From Azospirillum sp. 412522 (lineage in GTDB: Bacteria; Pseudomonadota; Alphaproteobacteria; Azospirillales; Azospirillaceae): DNA of 64,000 bases. Under the pieces are notes generated by a model. That model was not told where the DNA came from. It saw only the letters and a list, made by a program, of their open reading frames with translations, and did not search any database. Positions within the stretch are counted from its first letter, which is position 1. The number at the start of each line of letters is the position of its first letter. The DNA lies in the NCBI RefSeq assembly GCF_019805165.1, contig NZ_RWIJ01000003.1, forward strand, positions 310,001 through 374,000, in the 5' to 3' direction. Below, in pieces: positions 54,882 through 64,000 of this stretch. A program made the translations under genes and the position numbers.

Positions 54882-54934
54882 GCGGGGACGACCCCGCCAA
54901 CGGAAGAGGGTAACCGGGTGGGGACGGCCCTGCC
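54882..54934 (+). promoter_or_regulatory. Guanidine-II (mini-ykkC) riboswitch candidate
   Basis: Two consecutive hairpins have the defining ACGR loops. Hairpin 1: GCGGGG (54882-54887), loop ACGA (54888-54891), CCCCGC (54892-54897). Hairpin 2: a 7-bp stem GGUGGGG / CCCUGCC (54917-54923 and 54928-54934, with two G-U pairs) around loop ACGG (54924-54927). The linker is 19 nt, and the GGAGG ribosome binding site (54945-54949) follows directly before an SMR exporter gene. Known mini-ykkC RNAs have exactly this layout and turn on such genes when guanidinium binds. Confidence 0.88.
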
Positions 54935-54956
54935 ATTCCAAGACGGAGGTACCGTC

Positions 54957-55274
54957 ATGGCGTGGGTCATGCTGCTCTTCGCCGGTCTTCTCGAAATCGC
55001 ATGGGCCATCGGCCTGAAATACACCGAAGGCTTTACTCGGCTGGTTCCGAGCGTGCTGACTGCGGCAGCGATGCTGGCGAGCATCCTGCTACTGGGTGCT
55101 GCGTTGAAGAGCCTGCCTTTGGGGACGGCTTACGCGGTGTGGACGGGAATCGGCACGGTTGGCACGGCGCTGTTGGGCATGATGCTGTTCGGCGAACCCG
55201 CTGGAGCGCTGCGGTTGCTGTGCATCGCGGCGATCATTGGCGGGATAGCGGGGCTGAAGGTCCTCCATGGGTGA
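54957..55274 (+). CDS. gdx: Small multidrug resistance exporter, Gdx/SugE (guanidinium exporter) type
   Basis: 105 residues from ATG 54957, behind GGAGG. Four membrane helices are present. [20 protein letters not shown] contains the essential Glu, followed by FTRLVPS, and [20 protein letters not shown] is the Gdx/SugE pattern that distinguishes it from EmrE. Gdx proteins export guanidinium by proton exchange. A guanidine-II riboswitch candidate lies directly upstream, which fits this role. Confidence 0.95.
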   Translation: MAWVMLLFAGLLEIAWAIGLKYTEGFTRLVPSVLTAAAMLASILLLGAALKSLPLGTAYAVWTGIGTVGTALLGMMLFGEPAGALRLLCIAAIIGGIAGLKVLHG

Positions 55275-55298
55275 GGGGGCGCATGGCGCCCCCTATCC

Positions 55299-55838
55299 TT
55301 ACAGAGCTTCTGTCCGGCAGGTCAGCCCCAAAGTCTCCGCGGTGTTCGCCACTGCTGACAGGCAGACCTCCGCCCGCTCCGCCGGGATCGAGACCGAGAA
55401 GCGGAGGACGTAGCGTTCGCCGGCGCGGTCGGGCAGGGTCTGCGCGTCCAGCCGGACAATGTTGGCGTCGAACTGGGTGAATATCTCCGACAGGCGGGCG
55501 ACGAGGCCGGGCTGGTCGCCGCCCGATACCTCGATGCGGTGGGTGACCATGGCCTGCGGACCCGGCTGGGGATCGAAGGCGAAGGGGGTGACCTTCACTT
55601 CGGCGCCGGCCAGGACGGGCAGGGATGACAGGCTCGCCTGAAGCTCCGCCACCGTCAGGCCGGTGGGCAGTTCGCAGACGGCCGAGAGTTCGGCACCGGT
55701 GCCGAGCGAGGCGAAGGTGGCGTCACGCAGGTTGATGCCCTGTTCGAAGAGGTGACTGGTGATGCCGGAAACCAGCCCGACCCGGTCGGGGCAGAAGGTG
55801 GAAACCAGGGCCAAGCCGGCGGTCGATTCCGTCGCCAT
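55299..55838 (-). CDS. GcvR-like two-ACT-domain protein
   Basis: 179 residues with tandem ACT domains. The first starts LALVSTFCPDRVGLVSGITS and has GINLRDATFASLG; the second has HRIEVSGGDQPGLVARLSEI and ANIVRLDAQTLPD. The layout is that of GcvR, the glycine-cleavage repressor, though other ACT pairs look similar. GGGAGA precedes the ATG. It is convergent with the exporter gene. The ligand is inferred, not shown. Confidence 0.82.
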   Translation of the reverse strand: MATESTAGLALVSTFCPDRVGLVSGITSHLFEQGINLRDATFASLGTGAELSAVCELPTGLTVAELQASLSSLPVLAGAEVKVTPFAFDPQPGPQAMVTHRIEVSGGDQPGLVARLSEIFTQFDANIVRLDAQTLPDRAGERYVLRFSVSIPAERAEVCLSAVANTAETLGLTCRTEAL

Positions 55839-55946
55839 CGTACATCTCCCTTTTTGATCTTATTCGAGGGGCACGGGGCTCGGCCGTGCCGTCCGGAAGG
55901 GCGATCATCGAAGCGGGGTTCCGGGAACGCCAGCAAAAAATGGCAA

Positions 55947-56234
55947 TCAGAAGCCGAACAGGCGGCGGGTGGCGGCGCTGATGGCGTGAAGTTCCACCGC
56001 CAGCGCCGGATCGACATCGTCGACATAATGGGAGGCGAGCAGGCCGAAATTCAACTCGTCGGCGCGGTCGAGCCGCTCTGCTCCGTCCCGCGCGGCCCCG
56101 TCCACATAGTCCAGCTGGCGCTGGATGCTGGTCAGCCAGCTGTTCTCCGGTTCCCGCCGGGCCAGCATGGCAACCCCGGCCTGGGCCTGCGCGATACGGA
56201 GGCGCAACTTGTCGGTGGTGGTGATGTCGGACAT
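55947..56234 (-). CDS. Small Tsi6-like protein (orphan immunity-type domain)
   Basis: 95 residues, all helical. SIQRQLDYVDGAARDGAERL and ELNFGLLASHYVDDVDPALA with VELHA follow the pattern of the Tsi6 domain, the immunity protein against the type VI effector Tse6 (Q-L-x-Y, then L-x-x-G-x-x-A and D-P-x-L-x-x-x-L). The likeness is from memory and moderate. No toxin or type VI gene is in the window. It may have a chromosomal role not linked to toxins. Confidence 0.5.
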   Translation of the reverse strand: MSDITTTDKLRLRIAQAQAGVAMLARREPENSWLTSIQRQLDYVDGAARDGAERLDRADELNFGLLASHYVDDVDPALAVELHAISAATRRLFGF

Positions 56235-56354
56235 GACGGGACTCCGTTGCTGCGGATGCGGCCGACAGTCTGGACCGCCGCCGTCCGGCGGTGAACTGCA
56301 CCTTGTGGTGAACAGCGGATGGCGGCGGTCGATCGGCGGCAGTCGGTTGCGGAG

Positions 56355-56915
56355 TTACTGGACCAGACCGCCGCTGGTGACGCCAGCCTTCACGCTGTTC
56401 GGCACCACGACCTGGGCGCAGCCGCCCTTGGTTTGCACGCTGGTGCCGGGGGTTGTCCAGCTGTCGACAATGGGGGCGGCGACGGATTTCAGTCCCTGGC
56501 CGGCGGGCAGGACCGCCTTGTATTCGGCCCGGCCGGCGCCGGAGATGCCGAGGCAGTCGGGCGTCGCCGTCACCTCGGGGGAGAAGAAGTTGCCGAAGCG
56601 GATGCTGTCATAGCCGGTGCGGACATATTGGTACCAGCCGGTGCCGGCGGCAACGTCGATCACCTCCAGGGGCTTGGCGAAATCAATTCCTTTGGAATCA
56701 TCCACATAGCGGGCGGAGGTGAGATCGGTGGAAGCATAGAAATAGCTCGCCACCACCACGCGGGCGTTCAGCTGATCGGCGCTGGCGCCGACGGACTTGG
56801 CGGCGACCACCTGGGCGTCCGTCGGAGCCGTCTGGGCCAATCCTGGAGCGGCAAAGGCCAGCGCCAGTCCCAAAGCAAGAGTTGAAACCCTGAAAATACG
56901 CGAAAACAACGTCAT
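56355..56915 (-). CDS. Secreted protein of unknown function
   Basis: 186 residues with a clear signal peptide (FRVSTLALGLALAFAAPGLA then Q). The mature part is beta-rich and contains two cysteines (TPDCLGISG and TKGGCAQVV) that could form a disulphide. The sequence AARYFYASTDL-like region with YQYVRTGYDSIRFGN is not one I recognise. It is upstream of the Tsi6-like gene and downstream of tldD on the same strand. Confidence 0.75.
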   Translation of the reverse strand: MTLFSRIFRVSTLALGLALAFAAPGLAQTAPTDAQVVAAKSVGASADQLNARVVVASYFYASTDLTSARYVDDSKGIDFAKPLEVIDVAAGTGWYQYVRTGYDSIRFGNFFSPEVTATPDCLGISGAGRAEYKAVLPAGQGLKSVAAPIVDSWTTPGTSVQTKGGCAQVVVPNSVKAGVTSGGLVQ

Positions 56916-56996
56916 TTTTGGCCATCCAATCCGATAAGTAGAAAAACTTCCGGATCAAGATACCAATGAAATCGACGGCTCCAAGCCCGAAATACG

Positions 56997-57028
56997 AAAA
57001 GGGCCGGACCGCAAGCACGGTCCGGCCC
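56997..57028 (-). terminator. Rho-independent terminator after tldD
   Basis: GGGCCGGACCG (57001-57011) and CGGTCCGGCCC (57018-57028) form an 11-bp perfect stem with a 6-nt loop; on the minus strand it is followed by TTTT (plus AAAA 56997-57000). It starts 29 nt past the tldD stop. Confidence 0.9.
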
Positions 57029-57056
57029 CAATGCAGGGACTGTCGGTCGTCCGGCG

Positions 57057-58490
57057 TCAGGCGGCGGTGCCGCCGACCGTCAGGCCTTCCAGCTTCAGCG
57101 TCGGCTGGCCGACGCCGACCGGCACACCCTGGCCGTCCTTGCCGCAGGTGCCGACGCCGGGGTCGAGGCGGCTGTCATTGCCGATCATCGACACCTTGGT
57201 CAGGCTGTCCGGGCCGTTGCCGATCAGGGTGGCTCCCTTCACGGCGGGACCCAGCTTGCCGTCCTCGATCAAGTAGGCCTCGCTGGCGGAGAAGACGAAC
57301 TTGCCGTTGGTGATGTCGACCTGGCCGCCGCCGAAGTTCTTGGCGTAGATGCCCTTCTTGACCGAGGCGATGATCTCGTCCGGCGTGTGGTTGCCGTTGC
57401 GCATCACCGTATTGGTCATGCGCGGCATCGGGTTGTAGGCGAAGCTCTGGCGCCGGCCGTTGCCGGTCGGGCGCATGCCCATCAGGCGGGCGTTCATGCG
57501 GTCCTGCATGAAGCCGACCAGGATGCCGTCCTCGATCAGCGTGGTGCACTGGCCGGGCGTGCCCTCGTCGTCGACGCTGATGGAACCGCGCGAGTTCTCG
57601 ATGGTGCCGTCGTCGACGATGGTGACGCCGGGGGCGGCGATGCGCTGTCCCAGCAGACCGGAGAAGGCGGAGGTCTTCTTGCGGTTGAAGTCGCCCTCCA
57701 GCCCGTGGCCGATGGCCTCGTGCAGCAGGATGCCGGGCCAGCCGCTGCCCAGGACCACTGTCATCTCGCCGGCGGGGGCGGGGACGGAGCCGAGGTTGAC
57801 CAGCGCCTGCCGCAGGGCCTCGTCGACGAAGCCGCGCCAGGTTTCCGGCTGGATGTAGTGTTCGTAGGTGACGCGGCCGCCGCCGCCGTATCCGCCGGTC
57901 TCCATCCGGTCGCCCTCGGCCACCACGACCGAGACGTTCAGGCGGACCAGCGGGCGCAGGTCGGCGACGCGCACGCCGTCGGCGCGCATGATCTGCACCG
58001 CCTGCCATTCGCCGCTGATCGAGCAGCTGACCTGCCGCACCCGCTCGTCCTTGGCGCGGGCGTAGGCGTCGATGTCGGCCAGCAGCTTCACCTTCTCTTC
58101 GAAGGGGACGAGATGCAGGGGATTGTCGGGGATGTAGAGCGCGCGGTTGGTGCCGGCCGGCGGCTCGGCCAGGGTGCCGGTGTGGCCGGCCTGCACGGCG
58201 CGCACGGTCGCGGCGGCGCGGCGGATCGCCTCTTCCGACAGGTTGCTGGCATGGGCGTAGCCGGTCGCCTCGCCGGCGATGGCGCGCAGGCCAAAGCCCT
58301 GGGTGGTGTCGAAGCTGGCGGACTTCAGCTTCCCATCGTCCCAGCCCAGCGATTCGCTTTGGGCATATTCGAGGTAAAGCTCCCCATCGTCGGCACTGTG
58401 CAGGGCGTCCTGCACGACGCCTTCCACGCGGGCGCGGTCCATGCCGGCGCGGTTGAAGAAGAGATCGTCGGTGACGGCAAGCGCGCTCAT
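57057..58490 (-). CDS. tldD: Metalloprotease TldD
   Basis: 477 residues from the ATG at 58490, which has CGGAG upstream. The zinc motif HEAIGHGLEGD lies in the middle, and GIYAKNFGGGQVDITNGKFV and GTCGKDGQGVPVGVGQPTLK are TldD hallmarks. TldD works with TldE (PmbA) to cut unfolded or modified peptides; pmbA is not in this window. The location upstream of the cytochrome oxidase genes is common in alphaproteobacteria. Confidence 0.97.
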   Translation of the reverse strand: MSALAVTDDLFFNRAGMDRARVEGVVQDALHSADDGELYLEYAQSESLGWDDGKLKSASFDTTQGFGLRAIAGEATGYAHASNLSEEAIRRAAATVRAVQAGHTGTLAEPPAGTNRALYIPDNPLHLVPFEEKVKLLADIDAYARAKDERVRQVSCSISGEWQAVQIMRADGVRVADLRPLVRLNVSVVVAEGDRMETGGYGGGGRVTYEHYIQPETWRGFVDEALRQALVNLGSVPAPAGEMTVVLGSGWPGILLHEAIGHGLEGDFNRKKTSAFSGLLGQRIAAPGVTIVDDGTIENSRGSISVDDEGTPGQCTTLIEDGILVGFMQDRMNARLMGMRPTGNGRRQSFAYNPMPRMTNTVMRNGNHTPDEIIASVKKGIYAKNFGGGQVDITNGKFVFSASEAYLIEDGKLGPAVKGATLIGNGPDSLTKVSMIGNDSRLDPGVGTCGKDGQGVPVGVGQPTLKLEGLTVGGTAA

Positions 58491-58725
58491 GAAAACTCCG
58501 AACCTGTGATGGGGCGGAACCCGGCCCGATCGCAAGAGCCGGCCGGGTTCCATCGCCTGATTCCATGGTAGGACACAGTGTCATAGCGGGCGGCCTCGCG
58601 CCCCGCCGTACGATGTGTTCTAACGGGCTGGATATAGTGTGGCGACGCTGGCGCGATCCGGCAAGTTCGCCGATGCCGGATTATGTTACCTGATGGCAGG
58701 CGGGGCGGGGATGGCGGAGGGGATC

Positions 58726-60111
58726 ATGACCGACGGAGCGTTGCGGACGACCATGGGTACCCTGAACCGCATGGAGTCTTCCGGAAGCGGAACCGGCGCC
58801 GCCATGGCCGGGCCGCGCCCGTTGCGGGACCATCCCCTGCGCCAGACCCTGACCAACGAGGTCCATGCCCGGCCGCCCGAATCGCTCACCGCCCCGGTGC
58901 GCGCCACCATGCTTGCGATGCTGTCGGGCGAAGGCGCGGCGGAGGCCGACCGGCGTCATCTGGAGGCGCTGTGCGACTGGGCGGGCGTGGTCCGTCCGCC
59001 GCAGGGCGCTACCCACCACAGCGCGTCTTTCGGCAGCTTCCACCTGAAGTGGGAGCGTCATACCGAGTTCTCGACCTGGACCGTCTTCCGTCCCAGCGCC
59101 ATGCCCGCCGGCTCCCTGGTCGATCCTTTCGTGGAGCCGGCGCTGCACGCCCTGCCGCGCGACTGGCTGGCCGGGCTGCCGGGCGAACTGCTGGTCGGCA
59201 TCCACGTCGCCGTGCTTTCTCCCGACATGCCCGAACCGTCATCCACCATGATGGCGGCGATGTTCGGGTCGGAAAGCTATGTCGGGTCGCGAATCGCCGG
59301 CCGCTCGGCCACCGCCTGGACCGATTTCCGCATCCATGGCGATGGCTTCTCCCGCATGCTGGTCGCCGACCATTCGATGACGCCGCGCCAGACCGGCCGC
59401 GTCGTCCAGCGTCTGCTGGAGATCGAGACCTACCGCGTGCTCGCTTTGCTGGCGCTGCCGATGGCGCGCGGGGTGCTGCCCCGCATTGGGCCGATCGAGG
59501 CCGGACTGTCCGAGGTCACCACCCGCATCGCCAGCCTGCGCGGCTTGCAGGATGAACGCGACCTGCTCGACCGTCTCACCCTGCTGGCGGCCCAGACCGA
59601 GCAGATCGCCGCCGAGACGGCCTATCGATTCGGTGCCGCCCGCGCCTATCACGAGCTGGTGGAGCGGCGAATCGAGGAGCTGCGCGAGATCCGGATCGAA
59701 GGGTTGCAGACGGTCGAGGAGTTCATGGACCGCCGCCTGACCCCGGCGATCCGCACCTGCGAGGCGGTGGAGGAAAGGCTCGATTCGCTGTCGCAGCGCG
59801 TCGCGCGGGCCAGCACGCTGCTGCGTACCCGCGTCGAGATCGCGGTGGAGGGGCAGAACGCCGAACTACTCCAATCCATGGACCGCCGCGCGCAGTTGCA
59901 GCTTCGCTTGCAGGAGACGGTCGAGGGGTTGTCGGTGGTGGCGATCAGCTATTACCTCGTCGGCATCGTCGGCTATGCGGCGAAGGGGCTGAAGGGGTTC
60001 GGACTCAAGGTCGATCCCGACATGCTGGTGGGGCTCATGATCCCCATCGTCATCGCCTTCGTCTGGTCGGGCGTCAGGCGGATTCGCAAGGTCCTGGTCG
60101 GAGGGCATTGA
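58726..60111 (+). CDS. DUF3422 membrane-anchored protein
   Basis: 461 residues from ATG 58726, chosen because GGAGG is five nt upstream; the open frame runs on to 58639. The N-terminal HPLRQTLTNEVHARPPESLT and the C-terminal GLSVVAISYYLVGIVGYAAK and VGLMIPIVIAFVWSGVRRIR are characteristic of DUF3422. A long coiled-coil-like helix region (residues about 260-390) precedes two membrane helices. Function unknown. Confidence 0.9.
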   Translation: MTDGALRTTMGTLNRMESSGSGTGAAMAGPRPLRDHPLRQTLTNEVHARPPESLTAPVRATMLAMLSGEGAAEADRRHLEALCDWAGVVRPPQGATHHSASFGSFHLKWERHTEFSTWTVFRPSAMPAGSLVDPFVEPALHALPRDWLAGLPGELLVGIHVAVLSPDMPEPSSTMMAAMFGSESYVGSRIAGRSATAWTDFRIHGDGFSRMLVADHSMTPRQTGRVVQRLLEIETYRVLALLALPMARGVLPRIGPIEAGLSEVTTRIASLRGLQDERDLLDRLTLLAAQTEQIAAETAYRFGAARAYHELVERRIEELREIRIEGLQTVEEFMDRRLTPAIRTCEAVEERLDSLSQRVARASTLLRTRVEIAVEGQNAELLQSMDRRAQLQLRLQETVEGLSVVAISYYLVGIVGYAAKGLKGFGLKVDPDMLVGLMIPIVIAFVWSGVRRIRKVLVGGH

Positions 60112-60577
60112 GGGTCGGCGCCTGCCAGCCGCCTATCACCTTCGCGCATCTGGTCCGGAACCATCCTCTTCCCCACTCTTGTTTCCTGAGTCGCGCCGGG
60201 CTTCCGCAACAATCATGCGCGCCTGACCGTCTTCATGCTCTTTTTCCTGCGTAGCCTGATGCTGCGAAAAATCCGCTTTCCCAACGGACTGCGGCGGAAT
60301 GCCGCATGGCATGACCCTGATCCGCGCTCAACCTTTGTTCCCACGACGCATCTGGATGTGAGGAAAAGTCTATGCAGACAGTGGGAGAGAGGAAAGGCTT
60401 GTAACCCAGCGGGGGGCGGGGATAAGCTCCGGCTGCGGGTATATGTCGCGCTAAGATGGCGTGATCCCTGCATAAACTGACGTTCGCTGATAAGCCCAAC
60501 CATCGACCGTACGAACAGATACCGGTCCGGACCAACAGGGCGGAGGGAGCGTCGGCGGGAAGAGACGACCGCGGGCC
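60112..60577. other. 466-nt region before the cytochrome oxidase operon
   Basis: No convincing gene. The stretch is less GC-rich than its flanks around 60170-60260 and should hold the coxB promoter, but no clear -35/-10 pair, FNR box or other operator was identified by eye. No terminator with a T-run was seen after the DUF3422 gene. Confidence 0.4.
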
Positions 60578-61459
60578 ATGACGAGCGTCGCGGCTAAGAA
60601 GGGGTTGGGGATGAGAAGGCAAAGCCTGTACGCCGCCGGCCTGGCGGCGGTCCTGTCGATGGTTGGGGGCTGGGGCGCGACCGCCCTGGCGAACGAGCCG
60701 CGGCCGTGGGAGATGGGCATGCAGCCCTCCGCCTCGCCGGTCAAACACCTGATGACCTCGTTCAACGACCTGCTGACCGTGATCATCACGCTGATCGTCA
60801 TCTTCGTCGCGGGGTTGCTGGCCTACTGTGCCGTTCGCTTCAACGCCAAGAGGAACCCGGTTCCGTCCAAGACCTCGCACCACACGCTGCTCGAGGTCGC
60901 CTGGACCGTGGTCCCGGTCATCATCCTGATCGTGGTCGCCGTTCCGTCCTTCAAGCTGCTCTACGCCGCGGAACGCATCCCGCAGGCCGACATGACCATC
61001 AAGGTCATCGGCCACCAGTGGTACTGGGATTACGAATATCCCGACCACGGCAACATCACCTTCTCCAGCTACATGATCGCCGACGCCGACCTGAAGCCCG
61101 GCCAGCGCCGCCTGCTGGAGGTCGACAACCGGGTTGTCGTGCCGGTCAACACCACCGTGCGCGTTCTGGTGACCGCCGGCGACGTGATCCATTCCTGGGC
61201 GGTTCCCGCCTTCGGCCTGAAGAAGGACGGCGTTCCCGGCCGCATCAACGAGACCTGGTTCAAGGCCGAACGCGAAGGCGTCTATTACGGCCAGTGCTCC
61301 GAGATCTGCGGTACCAATCACGGCTTCATGCCGATCGCGGTCGAGGCCGTGTCTCGGGAAGCGTTCGACGCCTGGGTCGCCAAGGCCAAGACGGCCTTCG
61401 CGCCGAAGGACGGCGACCGCGACGTGGCCCAGCGGCCGACCGGCACGCTGGTCGAATAA
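60578..61459 (+). CDS. coxB: Cytochrome c oxidase subunit II
   Basis: 293 residues; an in-frame ATG at 60611 is an alternative start. A signal sequence (SLYAAGLAAVLSMVGGWGAT) and two membrane helices (LLTVIITLIVIFVAGLLAYC; WTVVPVIILIVVAVPSFKLL) lead to the periplasmic CuA domain: GHQWYWDYEY and QCSEICGTNHGFMPI, with two Cys, His and Met ligands. It accepts electrons from cytochrome c. ctaD and ctaB follow in the operon. Confidence 0.98.
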   Translation: MTSVAAKKGLGMRRQSLYAAGLAAVLSMVGGWGATALANEPRPWEMGMQPSASPVKHLMTSFNDLLTVIITLIVIFVAGLLAYCAVRFNAKRNPVPSKTSHHTLLEVAWTVVPVIILIVVAVPSFKLLYAAERIPQADMTIKVIGHQWYWDYEYPDHGNITFSSYMIADADLKPGQRRLLEVDNRVVVPVNTTVRVLVTAGDVIHSWAVPAFGLKKDGVPGRINETWFKAEREGVYYGQCSEICGTNHGFMPIAVEAVSREAFDAWVAKAKTAFAPKDGDRDVAQRPTGTLVE

Positions 61460-61509
61460 GCGGACTTCGAACAGCCCGCCACACGGACGACGCGATAAGA
61501 AGAACCTAA

Positions 61510-63204
<1,695 letters not shown>

Positions 63205-63355
63205 GCATGCTAACCGGGCAGGCGTCGCCGCGAGGAGGCGCCCGCCCGATATGAGGAAACAGGCCGAGCAGCCCGAAAACGGGCGCCGGTGGCCAGGAAA
63301 TGGCAGGGGGCGCCGGGGTGACGGACCCGGGGTTAGTAGACGACAAGGACATGAT

Positions 63356-64000
63356 ATGACGGACGTGACGAACGAACTGACGCTCAACCATACCGGAGGT
63401 GCGTCGGCCGGAGACTTCATCGAGCTGCTCAAGCCGCGGGTCATGTCGCTTGTGGTCTTCACCGGGCTGGCCGGCATCGTGCTGGCCCCCGGCCATATCC
63501 ACCCCTTCCTGGCCCTGGTCGCCGTGCTCTGCATCGCCGTCGGTGCCGGGGCCTCGGGCGCCATCAACATGTGGTACGACCGCGACATCGACGCGGTGAT
63601 GACCCGCACCGTGAAGCGCCCGATCCCCTCGGGCCGGGTCGATCCGGCGGAAGCGCTGGGCTTCGGCGTCACACTGTCGGTGCTGTCCGTGGTGGTGATG
63701 GGGCTGGCGGTGAATTGGACGGCGGCGGCGCTGTTGGCGCTGACCATCGGTTTCTACGTCTTCGTCTACACCATGTGGCTGAAGCGCCGGACCCCGCAGA
63801 ACATCGTGATCGGCGGAGCCGCCGGAGCCTTCCCGCCAATGATCGGCTGGGCCGCCGTGACTGGCGGTGTCGACCTGCCATCCATCCTGCTGTTCCTGCT
63901 GATCTTTCTGTGGACGCCGCCGCATTTTTGGGCGTTGGCCCTTTTCCGTAACGGCGACTACACCCGCGCCGGCGTGCCTATGATGCCGGTCGTCGCGGGA
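63356..64000 (+). CDS. ctaB: Protohaem IX farnesyltransferase (haem O synthase), 3' truncated by window
   Basis: 215 residues are visible, in frame to the window end. [17 protein letters not shown], the first prenyl-site motif [20 protein letters not shown] and [20 protein letters not shown] are typical of the UbiA-family CtaB/CyoE. It makes haem O from haem B on the way to haem A for the oxidase. The ATG has AAGGA about six nt upstream. The last part, roughly a third, is outside the window. Confidence 0.97.
   Translation, partial: MTDVTNELTLNHTGGASAGDFIELLKPRVMSLVVFTGLAGIVLAPGHIHPFLALVAVLCIAVGAGASGAINMWYDRDIDAVMTRTVKRPIPSGRVDPAEALGFGVTLSVLSVVVMGLAVNWTAAALLALTIGFYVFVYTMWLKRRTPQNIVIGGAAGAFPPMIGWAAVTGGVDLPSILLFLLIFLWTPPHFWALALFRNGDYTRAGVPMMPVVAG

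Overview
The window is about 64 kb of high-GC, densely coded alphaproteobacterial chromosome. It most resembles a Rhodospirillales member of the Azospirillum type. Supporting signs are the blocks spoT-pdxJ-acpS-lepB-rnc-era, flgB-flgC-fliE-fliQ-fliR-flhB followed by cckA and recA, mfd-sdhE, and tldD with coxB-ctaD-ctaB, together with a CheZ and a GH17-GT2 glucan synthase. The genus is an inference; no rRNA or tRNA gene was seen.

Layout. 1-6.8 kb: the end of a LysR regulator, a PPK2 polyphosphate kinase, then an accessory-looking block (LysR, NTF2-like, SDR, Tag glycosylase, MDR oxidoreductase) and a gene-poor stretch ending at the 3' end of guaA. 6.8-13.8 kb: guaA, an acetyltransferase, a shortened envelope cluster lptG-surA-pdxA, and a NYN-domain nuclease-like gene. 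14-21.4 kb: rpoZ, the ppGpp enzyme spoT, a small cytochrome c, and the coupled operon pdxJ-acpS-lepB-rnc-era, closed by a strong terminator. 21.4-26.5 kb: a small helical protein, an iron-linked bfd with a Fur-like box, an rRNA-methyltransferase-like gene, a secreted M10 metalloprotease with four 41-residue repeats, and a patatin-like lipase.

27-41.5 kb is a motility region. It opens with cheZ, two adjacent MotB-like membrane proteins and a 1190-residue periplasmic TPR protein. After a fasciclin gene and kup it continues with flagellar export genes in two divergent operons: fliP, fliO, an unknown gene and a stand-alone FlhB C-terminal homologue on one strand; flgB, flgC, fliE, fliQ, fliR and flhB on the other. 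The cell-cycle kinase cckA and recA follow. 45-54.7 kb: an unknown protein, the NdvB-like glucan synthase, a HIT protein, a HEAT-ACT fusion directly after mfd, and sdhE. 54.8-64 kb: a Gdx/SugE-type SMR exporter behind what looks like a guanidine-II (mini-ykkC) riboswitch, a GcvR-like ACT protein, a Tsi6-like small protein, tldD, a DUF3422 gene and the start of the aa3-type cytochrome oxidase cluster, with ctaB cut by the window end.

The best candidates for something little described are the cheZ / twin-MotB-like / TPR cluster, in which only one MotB-like protein keeps the ion-carrying aspartate, the HEAT-ACT fusion coupled to mfd, and the acidic N-terminal extension of Era. The guanidine-II riboswitch with its exporter is a known class but very clear here.
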